From Actinomycetes bacterium (GTDB taxonomy: Bacteria > Actinomycetota > Actinomycetes > Propionibacteriales > Nocardioidaceae), in the NCBI GenBank assembly GCA_023417775.1, contig JAEZEJ010000089.1, positions 1 to 8,693 on the forward strand: a DNA stretch of 8,693 bases, in the 5' to 3' direction. Below are positions 1-5,266 of this stretch, in pieces. Positions within the stretch are counted from its first letter, which is position 1; every line of letters begins with the position of its first letter. Both the position numbers and the translations under genes were made by a program. Under the pieces are notes generated by a model. The model had not been told where the DNA came from. It saw nothing but the letters and a program-made list of their open reading frames with translations, and did not search any database.

Positions 1-52
1 TCGGGGGGGGGCGCCCCCCCCCGTGGTGGGGGGGGGGGGGGCCGCGCGATGC
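1..52. repeat. G/C homopolymer tract with perfect palindrome downstream of betP
   Basis: The bases read a run of nine G (3-11), CG, a run of nine C (14-22), a short GTGGT, then fourteen G (28-41). The G9-CG-C9 part is a perfect inverted repeat immediately downstream of the betP stop codon. It could fold as a GC-only hairpin in betP mRNA, but no U-tract follows. The plus strand could also form a G-quadruplex. Runs of this length are unstable in replication and sequencing, so exact run lengths are unreliable. It may also simply be a contig-edge artefact. Confidence 0.5.
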
Positions 53-1756
53 TCAGTCCTCGGAGCGGCGGTGCCGGTTCGAGGTCTCCTGCTCCTCCTC
101 GTCCGGCTCCTCCTCGTCCTCCGTCACGCCTTCGATGACGAGGGCGAAGTCGCCGTCATGGCGTTCCTCGCCGACGATGACCGCGGTCTCGACGACCTCG
201 CGTGCGGTCCGGCGACGCCGGATGAGGGTGTCGCTCTGCAGATCCTTCACGAGCGAGAAACACAGCAGCACCATGACGAGCACGAAGGGCACCGAGGCCA
301 CGATGGTGATGTTCTGCAAGCCGGTCAAGGCGTCATCACCGCCGATCACCAGCATGATCGCCGCGACCGCACCGGTGAGCGCTCCCCAGAAGATGACCGT
401 GGGGCGGCTCGGCTCGATATCGCCGCGCTCGCTGAGCGTACCCATCACGAGCGAGGCGGCATCGGCACCGGAGACGAAGAAGATCGCCACCAGCAGCATG
501 ACGAGGACCGCCATCACCGAGGCCATCGGATAGTGGTGCAGCAAGTCGAAGAGCGCCTCATCGGAGTTCACGACGCCGCTCCCCGGGACCATGTCCCCAT
601 CGACGCGCTGCCGGTCGATGGCGGCACCGCCGAAGATCGCGAACCACACGAGGCTGACGAGCGAGGGCACCAGCAGCACTCCGGTCACGAACTGACGGAT
701 CGTGCGACCCCGGCTGATCCGGGCGATGAACATGCCGACGAACGGCGTCCACGAGATCCACCACGCCCAGTAGAAGATGGTCCACGCGGACAGCCACTCC
801 TGCATGGCCTCGTCACCGCTCGCATCGGTCCTGGCGGCCATGTCGACGAACTGGGAGAGATAGTCCCCGAGCGAGGTCGGCAGCAGGTTCAGGATGAAGA
901 GGGTCGGCCCCACGACGAAGATGAAGACCGCCAGGATGACGGCGAGGACCATATTGGTGTTGGCGAGCCACTGGATGCCGCGGGCGATGCCCGAGACGGC
1001 CGAGATGATGAAGCAGATCGTCAGCACGACGATGATCAGCACGAGAACGACCTTGCCGACGGAGTCGACCCAGCCGTTGAAGCGCAGCCCGGCGCCGATC
1101 TGCAGTGCGCCGAGGCCGAGCGAGGCCGCAGAGCCGAAGAGGGTCGCGAAGATCGCGAGGATGTCGATGACCCTGCCGGCGGGCCCCTCGGCGGCGCGCT
1201 TGCCGAAGAGCGGGATGAAGGCCGCGCTCACCAACTGGCGGCGCTTGCGCCGGAAGGTGCCGTAGGCGATGGCGAGGCCCACGACGGCGTAGATCGCCCA
1301 GGGGTGGAGCGCCCAGTGGAACATCGTGGTCGCCATGGCGACCTGGAGGGCCTCGGCGGACTCGGCCTCGGCGGTGCCCGGCGGAGGGTCGGCATAGTGC
1401 GAGAGCGGCTCGGCGACCGCGAAGAACATCAGACCGATGCCCATGCCGGCGCTGAACATCATCGCGATCCACGAGATGGTGCGGAATTCGGGCTCCTCGT
1501 CATCATCGCCGAGCGGGATCTTGCCGAACTTGCCGGCCGCCAGCCACAGGACGAAGACGACGAAGAAGCTCGCCGCCAGGACGAAGAACCACCCACCGTG
1601 CGAGATCACCCATGACTGAGCGCTCGACGACGCCGAGGCGAGGCCGGGGGTGCTGACGAGACCCCAGATCACGAAGCCGAGCGCGAAGGCGCCGGTGACC
1701 GTGAACACCACGGGGTCGATGCGTTGCTGCCACTTGCGTGGCTTTTCAGTTTTCAC
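53..1756 (-). CDS. betP: BCCT-family glycine betaine transporter (BetP-like)
   Basis: Predicted secondary transporter of the betaine/choline/carnitine family, importing a compatible solute with Na+ during osmotic stress. It has 567 residues counted from GTG 1756. Visible features: a basic N-terminus, about twelve hydrophobic segments, and the glycine stretch GMGIGL at 104-109, whose third Gly matches the betaine-type BetP rather than Asp-bearing choline carriers. The Trp-box residues are all present: W148, W153 and Y156, then W330, W332, W333 and W336 in FYWAWWISWTPF. Similarity to Corynebacterium glutamicum BetP, as I know it, runs through the whole core. The TM8 motif reads VSGADAAS where BetP has ITSADSAS. 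The C-terminal tail (about 510-567) carries RRRR and then ends strongly acidic (EDEEEPDEEEQE). The start is chosen because an upstream extension to 2122 is low-complexity shadow sequence across another gene, and a -10 box lies 7 nt before this GTG. Substrate is inferred; ectoine or proline is possible. Confidence 0.88.
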   Translation of the reverse strand: MKTEKPRKWQQRIDPVVFTVTGAFALGFVIWGLVSTPGLASASSSAQSWVISHGGWFFVLAASFFVVFVLWLAAGKFGKIPLGDDDEEPEFRTISWIAMMFSAGMGIGLMFFAVAEPLSHYADPPPGTAEAESAEALQVAMATTMFHWALHPWAIYAVVGLAIAYGTFRRKRRQLVSAAFIPLFGKRAAEGPAGRVIDILAIFATLFGSAASLGLGALQIGAGLRFNGWVDSVGKVVLVLIIVVLTICFIISAVSGIARGIQWLANTNMVLAVILAVFIFVVGPTLFILNLLPTSLGDYLSQFVDMAARTDASGDEAMQEWLSAWTIFYWAWWISWTPFVGMFIARISRGRTIRQFVTGVLLVPSLVSLVWFAIFGGAAIDRQRVDGDMVPGSGVVNSDEALFDLLHHYPMASVMAVLVMLLVAIFFVSGADAASLVMGTLSERGDIEPSRPTVIFWGALTGAVAAIMLVIGGDDALTGLQNITIVASVPFVLVMVLLCFSLVKDLQSDTLIRRRRTAREVVETAVIVGEERHDGDFALVIEGVTEDEEEPDEEEQETSNRHRRSED

Positions 1757-1763
1757 GGAAGAC

Positions 1764-1769
1764 AAGGTA
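1764..1769 (-). promoter_or_regulatory. Candidate -10 box of betP (leaderless)
   Basis: The minus strand reads TACCTT at 1769-1764, then seven bases, then the GTG start at 1756. A transcript would begin at or next to the start codon, and no Shine-Dalgarno sequence is present. No convincing -35 box is seen. Confidence 0.5.
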
Positions 1770-1833
1770 GACCCGTTCGGCGCCCGCCGCCCGCCGACCT
1801 CGCGGCAGCTGCCCGGCTCGGCGAACGGCGACG

Positions 1834-1846
1834 GACTCGTCGAGTC
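1834..1846. promoter_or_regulatory. Perfect 13-bp palindrome in divergent intergenic region
   Basis: GACTCG-T-CGAGTC is a perfect 6+1+6 inverted repeat between betP and the divergent 95-residue gene. It overlaps the expected -35 position for the plus-strand gene, so it could be an operator for a dimeric regulator. Its binder is unknown. Confidence 0.4.
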
Positions 1847-1854
1847 ACGCTCAC

Positions 1855-1860
1855 TAGACT
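1855..1860 (+). promoter_or_regulatory. Candidate -10 box of the 95-residue gene (leaderless)
   Basis: TAGACT is followed by seven bases (GCCCCGC) and the ATG at 1868. No ribosome binding site is present, so a leaderless transcript starting at the A of ATG is likely. The -35 region is weak (CGGACT at 1832-1837). Confidence 0.55.
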
Positions 1861-1867
1861 GCCCCGC

Positions 1868-2155
1868 ATGAGTGCTTGGGACGAGATCGTCGAGCGGATC
1901 GAGCGGCACATCGCCGGCGAGCCGACCTCGCACGATCGATGGGTCGCCCTCTGCGAGGCCGGTATCGGCGAGCGCTCGATCGACCCGGAGCTGCGCCCGG
2001 TGGACACCGCCCGCTGGATCGCCGGACTGCTCGCCGGCTACCGGGCCGTGCGCGCCACGGGCGAGGCGCCGCACGACACCGATGTGGCGGACCTGCTGAT
2101 GATCCTGACCCGCTGGCTCCATCCCGCACGACCTCGCGGTATCGCGACGGAATAA
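1868..2155 (+). CDS. Hypothetical 95-residue protein
   Basis: I do not recognise this small protein. It begins MSAWDEIVERIERHIAGEP and is rich in charged residues and tryptophan, with no signal peptide, membrane segment or cysteine pair. Apparent helices cover about 3-17, 45-62 (ARWIAGLLAGYRAVRATG) and 70-85 (DVADLLMILTRWLHP), suggesting a small soluble helical protein. The ATG at 1868 is chosen because a TANNNT box sits exactly 7 nt upstream and the reading frame before it looks like intergenic sequence. It is divergent from betP and stops 44 bp before padR, which has its own promoter, so it is probably monocistronic. The opposite strand is also open here, but that reading is an unlikely extension of betP. 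A function tied to osmotic stress is possible from position only and is unsupported otherwise. Confidence 0.68.
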   Translation: MSAWDEIVERIERHIAGEPTSHDRWVALCEAGIGERSIDPELRPVDTARWIAGLLAGYRAVRATGEAPHDTDVADLLMILTRWLHPARPRGIATE

Positions 2156-2202
2156 TGTGCGTTTGACGTTACTGTGTGACGCACACTATCGTGCGACGCA
2201 TG
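2156..2202 (+). promoter_or_regulatory. padR promoter with phased repeats (putative autoregulatory operator)
   Basis: A -35 (TTGACG, 2163-2168) and a -10 (TATCGT, 2187-2192) with an 18-nt spacer place the transcription start at ATG 2200, again seven bases after the -10. GTGCG/GTGTG motifs start at 2157, 2174 and 2191, exactly 17 nt apart. The last two extend to GTGTGACGCA and GTGCGACGCA, which match at 9 of 10 bases. TGTGCGT (2156-2162) and ACGCACA (2179-2185) form a perfect inverted repeat. Sites overlapping both promoter boxes suggest repression, probably by the PadR protein itself. The repeats are seen; the binder is inferred. Confidence 0.6.
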
Positions 2203-2538
2203 GGCACTGACGACCCCGCGACCGCGGGACACCTGCAGGAGCTGCGCCGGGGCACCGTGGTGCTCGCGGCCCTCGCCGCGCTCCGCACCCCCGGCTACGG
2301 CTATGCGCTGCTGGAAAGCCTGAACACCGCCGGTATCCAGGTGGACGCCAATACCCTCTACCCCCTGCTCCGGCGCCTCGAGAAACAGAGCCTGCTCACC
2401 AGCGAGTGGAACACCGACGAGGCGCGGCCGCGCAAGTTCTACTGCACGAGCGCCGCCGGGGAGCGGCTCGTCGCGACCCTGACCGCCGAATGGCACCGGC
2501 TCGACGCCAGCCTGCGCGACCTGACCGAGGAGAGCTGA
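2200..2538 (+). CDS. PadR-family transcriptional regulator
   Basis: A 112-residue winged-helix DNA-binding protein of the PadR family (short, PadR-s2-like class). The N-terminal helix is at about 11-28, the recognition region includes GYGYALLESLNTAG (32-45), and the family hallmark NTLYPLLRRLEKQSLL is at 51-66. The wing strand with R78 and the YCTSAAGERL segment are at 76-90, followed by a C-terminal dimerisation helix at about 91-109. PadR proteins usually repress a membrane or efflux gene and their own promoter. The adjacent gene fits that: it begins 1 nt after this stop and is a membrane protein of a class typically paired with PadR. ATG 2200 is preferred over an in-frame GTG at 2176, because the -10 box lies between the two and predicts transcription from 2200. 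The inducing signal cannot be read from the sequence. Confidence 0.88.
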   Translation: MGTDDPATAGHLQELRRGTVVLAALAALRTPGYGYALLESLNTAGIQVDANTLYPLLRRLEKQSLLTSEWNTDEARPRKFYCTSAAGERLVATLTAEWHRLDASLRDLTEES

Positions 2539-2539
2539 C

Positions 2540-3490
2540 ATGACCGAGCTGACCGACCGCTATGTCTACGCCGCGACCCGATTCGTCGCTGACCAGGACG
2601 AGCGGGACGAACTCGATCGCGAGCTGCGCGAACGCATCGCCGACACCGTCGACCACCACCGCTCTGCCGGCCTGGACCGCGATGAGGCCGAGCGGCGAAC
2701 CCTGACCGAGCTGGGCGATCCACTGCGCGTCTCCGCGGCCTACCGCGAGCGCCCGATGTACCTGATCGGACCGCGGTACTACTTCACCTGGCAGCGCGTC
2801 ATGGTGATCGTCCTGGCGACGGCGCCCTGGATCGTCGGCGCCATCGACCTCATCGCGATGATCAGCACGCGCGAGCCGGTCGAGACCGTCATCGCCGGCA
2901 CGATCAGCACCATCGTCATGGTGGCCTTGCATGCCGCCTTCTGGATCACCCTGGGCTTCGCGGTCGCGGAGCGGGTGACGGCGCCGGCGGACGGGGAGGT
3001 ACACGGGTGGACCCCCGAACGACTGCCCCAGCTTCCCGACAGCACTGCACGGGGGAAACGCGGCGACCTGATCGCGAGCCTGGCCTTCCTCGGCATCGTC
3101 GCCGGTCTGCTGGTCTGGCAGCAGTTCGGCTCGCTGGTCGTCCTCGGCGGCGAACGCGTCCCGGTGCTGGACCCCAGTCTGTGGCGCCTCTGGATCCCGG
3201 TGATGTTCGCGCTGCTGGCTCTCGAGGCCGCACACGCCATCTGGGTGTATCGCAGCTCCTGGACCTGGACCGCCGCGATCGCCAATGTCCCGATCTCGCT
3301 CGCCTGGGGCGTGCTACTGGGCTGGCTGTTCGTCTCCGACCGGCTGCTCCACCCCGACTTCCTCGAGCGCGTCGGCGCGACTCGGGAGATGCTGGATCGC
3401 GCGCAGCCCTATGTGCTGGCCGGCCTGGCGATCATCATCGTCTGGGAGATCGGCGACGGTCTCCTCAAGGCCTACCGGCGCGATCGCTGA
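2540..3490 (+). CDS. HAAS/permease-prefix-type multi-spanning membrane protein
   Basis: A 316-residue integral membrane protein, probably co-transcribed with padR: the gap is 1 nt and a GAGGAGAG ribosome binding site (2527-2534) lies inside the padR end. Residues 1-75 form a cytoplasmic helical domain (RYVYAATRFVADQDERDELD, then a D-x-x-A-E-R-R-x-L-x-E-L-G-D segment). This resembles the HAAS (DUF1700-like)/permease-prefix domain found in partners of PadR regulators. Hydrophobic segments are at about 86-108, 117-145, 178-203, 218-237, 245-266 and 290-309, giving about six helices. A polar stretch at 146-176 separates the second and third. In such pairs the HAAS protein is thought to work with PadR in signalling, but the biochemical role is poorly known. 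No catalytic motif is visible. The stop codon is one base from that of the convergent DUF2516 gene. Confidence 0.72.
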   Translation: MTELTDRYVYAATRFVADQDERDELDRELRERIADTVDHHRSAGLDRDEAERRTLTELGDPLRVSAAYRERPMYLIGPRYYFTWQRVMVIVLATAPWIVGAIDLIAMISTREPVETVIAGTISTIVMVALHAAFWITLGFAVAERVTAPADGEVHGWTPERLPQLPDSTARGKRGDLIASLAFLGIVAGLLVWQQFGSLVVLGGERVPVLDPSLWRLWIPVMFALLALEAAHAIWVYRSSWTWTAAIANVPISLAWGVLLGWLFVSDRLLHPDFLERVGATREMLDRAQPYVLAGLAIIIVWEIGDGLLKAYRRDR

Positions 3491-3501
3491 GTCAGCGCCG
3501 G
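3475..3501. repeat. Palindrome spanning two convergent stop codons
   Basis: CGCTGA-G-TCAGCG (3485-3497) is a perfect 6+1+6 palindrome centred on the single base between the plus-strand TGA and the minus-strand TGA. A second pairing, CCGGCG (3475-3480) with CGCCGG (3496-3501), is also possible. It might act as a shared bidirectional hairpin terminator, but neither strand has a U-tract. Confidence 0.4.
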
Positions 3502-3761
3502 ACGGAGCGCAACTGGGCGAGATAGACCAGCGCCGCGACCGTGCCCGCGAGGTTGAGCAACCCGAGCGGCGACCCGGAGAAGAACACGAACTGGGCGACG
3601 ACGGCCAGGGCGAGGATGATCAGCCAGGCGTTCTTCTGCAGACTGCCGGCGATCTCGAAGTCCACCTGCGGCCGCCGCACGCAGTCGATGAGCGCGAAGA
3701 CCTTCACCGCGAACAGCACGACGGCCAGGGCGAGCTGGACGTAGCCGAAGGCATCGAGCAT
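3492..3761 (-). CDS. DUF2516 family small membrane protein
   Basis: An 89-residue protein of the actinobacterial DUF2516 family, whose function is unknown. It has three hydrophobic segments at about 8-27, 44-61 and 67-84. A conserved-looking loop after the first helix (DCVRRPQVDFEIAGSLQK, 26-43) contains the Arg-Arg-Pro and Lys residues expected to face the cytoplasm. It ends in basic RSVRR. It sits immediately downstream of the XRE-hbhA operon on the same strand, the position held by Rv0476 in M. tuberculosis, which supports the family call. It is separated from hbhA by a strong hairpin and has its own -10 box 7 nt before the ATG, so it can be transcribed independently. A role linked to the cell envelope is only inferred from that neighbourhood. 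Confidence 0.82.
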   Translation of the reverse strand: MLDAFGYVQLALAVVLFAVKVFALIDCVRRPQVDFEIAGSLQKNAWLIILALAVVAQFVFFSGSPLGLLNLAGTVAALVYLAQLRSVRR

Positions 3762-3768
3762 GCGGCCC

Positions 3769-3774
3769 AGCCTA
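3769..3774 (-). promoter_or_regulatory. Candidate -10 box of the DUF2516 gene (leaderless)
   Basis: The minus strand reads TAGGCT at 3774-3769, then seven bases (GGGCCGC), then ATG at 3761. There is no ribosome binding site and no clear -35 box. Confidence 0.5.
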
Positions 3775-3793
3775 ACGAGTCACCCGAGAACGA

Positions 3794-3830
3794 CGGCGCC
3801 GGCGGGACCTGTGAGGTTCCGCCGGCGCCG
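3794..3830 (-). terminator. Strong hairpin terminator of the XRE-hbhA operon
   Basis: Arms of 17 nt (3794-3810 and 3814-3830) flank a 3-nt loop and pair at 16 of 17 positions; the outer twelve base pairs are all G/C. It begins 11 nt after the hbhA stop. The transcript then continues UCGUUCUC, which is mildly U-rich. Position and stability suit transcription termination between hbhA and the DUF2516 gene. Confidence 0.7.
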
Positions 3831-3841
3831 AAGGCCATGAC

Positions 3842-4777
3842 TCAGGACAGCGGTGAGTCCTGGGCCTCCGCCGGGGACGACGGGGTGGCCGGGGTCGAAG
3901 CGGGGGCGCTGGTGCTCGGTGCCGTCTTCGCCGGGGTCGCCTTGCGCGGCGTGGTGTTCTGGCCCGAGGTCGTGGTCGACGTCGCCTTCTTGGCGGGGGC
4001 CTTCTTCGCCGTCGACTTCTTGGCCGGGGCCTTCTTGGCGGCGGTCTTCTTGGCCGCCGAGTTCGAGGCGGTCGAGGTCGCCGACTTCTTGGCCGGGGCC
4101 TTCTTCGCCGTCGACTTCTTCGCGGCGCTCGCGGTCGCCGTGCTCTTGCTCGCGGTCGAGGACGAGGCCTTCTTGGCCGTGCTCTTCGTCGCCGCGCTCT
4201 TGGCCGGGGCCTTCTTCGCGGTCGACTTCTTGGCCGGGGCCTTCTTCGGGGCGGCCTTCTTCGGAGCCGTGGCGGCACGGGTCGCGGCGCTGGCGCTCGC
4301 CGCGGCGGCGGGTGCCTCCTCCTTGACCTCCTCGACGACCTCGGCCGCCTTGCCGGTCAGCGCCTCGGCCTTCTCCTGGAGCTCCTCGATGAGGTCCTCG
4401 GCACGATCCTTGAGATCGTCCACGAGGTCCTCGGCCCGCTCGCGGAAGTCATCGACCGCTCCGCGCAGGTCCTCGAGGGTCACGTCATCGACCTTGCCGC
4501 GCACGGCGGTCACCAGGTCATCGGCACGCTCGCCGAGATCGTCGACCGCGGCCTTGAGGTCGTCGACGGTCAGACCCTTGGCCTTGGTGGTGAGGTCGTC
4601 GCTCTTTTTGACCAGGTCGGCATAGACGGCCGTGGCCGATCCGACGGCCGCCTGGGCGAGTCCCTCGGCCTTCTTCTGCAGGTCGGCGACATCGAATCCC
4701 TTGAGGGTGGTGGGCAGGTTCTTGATGTCCTCGACGAGGGACTTCAACTGGGCGTTCAGGGCGTCGGCGATACTCAT
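3842..4777 (-). CDS. hbhA: HbhA-like coiled-coil protein with long Lys/Ala-rich tail
   Basis: A 311-residue protein resembling mycobacterial heparin-binding hemagglutinin, which is about 200 residues long. Residues 1-155 have no signal peptide and form a charged helical coiled-coil. Within it 70-99 and 100-129 are a tandem duplication of a 30-residue unit (TxxDLxxAVDDxxERAxDLV pattern, 14 of 30 identical). Residues 171-268 form a histone-H1-like basic tail with many KKAPAKK and KKSTAKK blocks. The last about 40 residues are Ser/Thr/Pro/Ala-rich and nearly uncharged. In mycobacteria the basic tail binds heparan sulfate, and lysine-rich proteins of this kind can also bind DNA. In a non-pathogen, envelope or nucleoid association is equally plausible. 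The ATG overlaps the XRE stop (ATGA), and AAGGAGGA at 4788-4781 is an excellent ribosome binding site. Gene order XRE-hbhA-DUF2516 supports the call. Confidence 0.78.
   Translation of the reverse strand: MSIADALNAQLKSLVEDIKNLPTTLKGFDVADLQKKAEGLAQAAVGSATAVYADLVKKSDDLTTKAKGLTVDDLKAAVDDLGERADDLVTAVRGKVDDVTLEDLRGAVDDFRERAEDLVDDLKDRAEDLIEELQEKAEALTGKAAEVVEEVKEEAPAAAASASAATRAATAPKKAAPKKAPAKKSTAKKAPAKSAATKSTAKKASSSTASKSTATASAAKKSTAKKAPAKKSATSTASNSAAKKTAAKKAPAKKSTAKKAPAKKATSTTTSGQNTTPRKATPAKTAPSTSAPASTPATPSSPAEAQDSPLS
3974..4267 (-). repeat. Degenerate direct repeats encoding the KKAPAKK tail of HbhA
   Basis: Inside the hbhA gene, plus-strand blocks such as TTCTTGGCCGGGGCCTTCTT recur at several places (near 4018, 4086, 4198 and 4228). 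They are often joined to a TTCTTCGCCGTCGAC-type block. They encode the AKKAPAKK and AKKSTAKK units. Such near-identical tandem blocks allow recombination to change tail length between strains. Confidence 0.65.
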
Positions 4778-5181
4778 ACGTCCTCCTTGGCGTGGGTGAG
4801 CTTCTCGGTCAGTTCGTCACTCGTCGTGTCGGCGACCCCGACGAATGAGCGGTAGATGTCCAGCAGGGCGGACTTCTGCCGCTCGGTCAGACGGGGGTCG
4901 AGGGCGATCGCGTCCTCGACCATCCGGGGTCCGATCTCCTCGCTGTCGAGGATCCCGGCCCGTACGTAGAGCGACTCGGCCGAGATGCGCAGCGCCTTCG
5001 CGATCTGCTGCAGCACATCCGCCGATGGCTTGCGCAGGCCCCGCTCGATCTGGCTGAGATAGGGGTTCGAGACATCGGCCAGCTCGGCGAGCTGGCGGAG
5101 CGACATCTGCGCCTGCTGACGCTGAGCACGTACATAGTCGCCGAGAGAATTCACGGCATCGGACATGCTCAGCTTGGCCAT
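4774..5181 (-). CDS. XRE-family helix-turn-helix regulator (Rv0474-like)
   Basis: A 135-residue DNA-binding protein. The HTH_3/XRE domain spans about residues 12-68: LGDYVRAQRQQAQMSLRQLA, then ADVSNPYLSQIERG as the turn and recognition helix, then SADVLQQIAKALRIS and LYVRAG. The C-terminal part (about 80-135) is acidic and helical and may be for dimerisation or signal sensing. It contains the segment RLTERQKSALLDIYRSF. It is the first gene of an operon with hbhA, which overlaps its stop by 4 nt, so it probably controls hbhA together with itself. ATG 5181 is kept; it has only a close GGAG upstream, and an in-frame ATG at 5166 is a possible alternative. The palindromes just upstream are the obvious candidate operators. 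The family call and synteny are firm; the ligand is unknown. Confidence 0.87.
   Translation of the reverse strand: MAKLSMSDAVNSLGDYVRAQRQQAQMSLRQLAELADVSNPYLSQIERGLRKPSADVLQQIAKALRISAESLYVRAGILDSEEIGPRMVEDAIALDPRLTERQKSALLDIYRSFVGVADTTSDELTEKLTHAKEDV
4781..4788 (-). promoter_or_regulatory. Strong Shine-Dalgarno site of hbhA
   Basis: The minus strand reads AAGGAGGA followed by CGT and the ATG of hbhA. This near-perfect site lies within the end of the XRE gene and contrasts with the leaderless genes around it. It suggests high, independent translation of hbhA from the shared mRNA. Confidence 0.7.
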
Positions 5182-5192
5182 GTCTCCATGGT

Positions 5193-5226
5193 GCTAACAA
5201 AAGTTAGCGTTTGCAAGCTGACAGCT
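5193..5226 (-). promoter_or_regulatory. Operator-like palindromes upstream of the XRE-hbhA operon
   Basis: GCTAAC-AAAA-GTTAGC (5193-5208) is a perfect inverted repeat, and AGCTG-A-CAGCT (5216-5226) is a second. The first contains a minus-strand TAACTT (5206-5201) that fits a -10 box with a leader of about 13 nt. This AT-rich patch stands out in GC-rich DNA. An autoregulatory site for the XRE protein is the simplest reading. Confidence 0.6.
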
Positions 5227-5241
5227 AAGTGACCTCCACCA

Positions 5242-5261
5242 CGCCCCGTGACAGCCGGGCG
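5242..5261 (-). terminator. Weak hairpin after ndh
   Basis: CGCCC (5242-5246) pairs with GGGCG (5257-5261), and a few inner pairs are broken by a mismatch. It lies just after the ndh stop, but no U-tract follows. It could be a weak terminator separating ndh from the XRE operon. Confidence 0.3.
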
Positions 5262-5266
5262 GAGCG

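Noticed and set aside
23..1615. 530-residue plus-strand open frame opposite betP.
   Set aside because: It is antisense to a strongly supported transporter, is rich in Asp, Arg, His and Glu in a shadow-like composition, and has no recognisable domain.
1757..2122. Upstream extension of the betP reading frame, giving a 689-residue protein.
   Set aside because: The added 122 residues are Gly/Arg/Ala-rich and resemble no BCCT N-terminus. They run antisense across the 95-residue gene, and a -10 box lies 7 nt before the GTG at 1756.
2176..2199. GTG 2176 as the padR start.
   Set aside because: This would put the -10 box and operator repeats inside the coding region, and the added residues do not match the family.
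3285..4625. 446-residue plus-strand open frame, partly a hydrophobic Ala/Phe/Leu/Val repeat.
   Set aside because: The repeat is the complement of the lysine-rich hbhA tail, and its first part is frame-shifted HAAS gene sequence.
4817..5200. 127-residue frame overlapping the XRE gene in another phase.
   Set aside because: It is Arg/Ala-rich and overlaps a clear helix-turn-helix protein.
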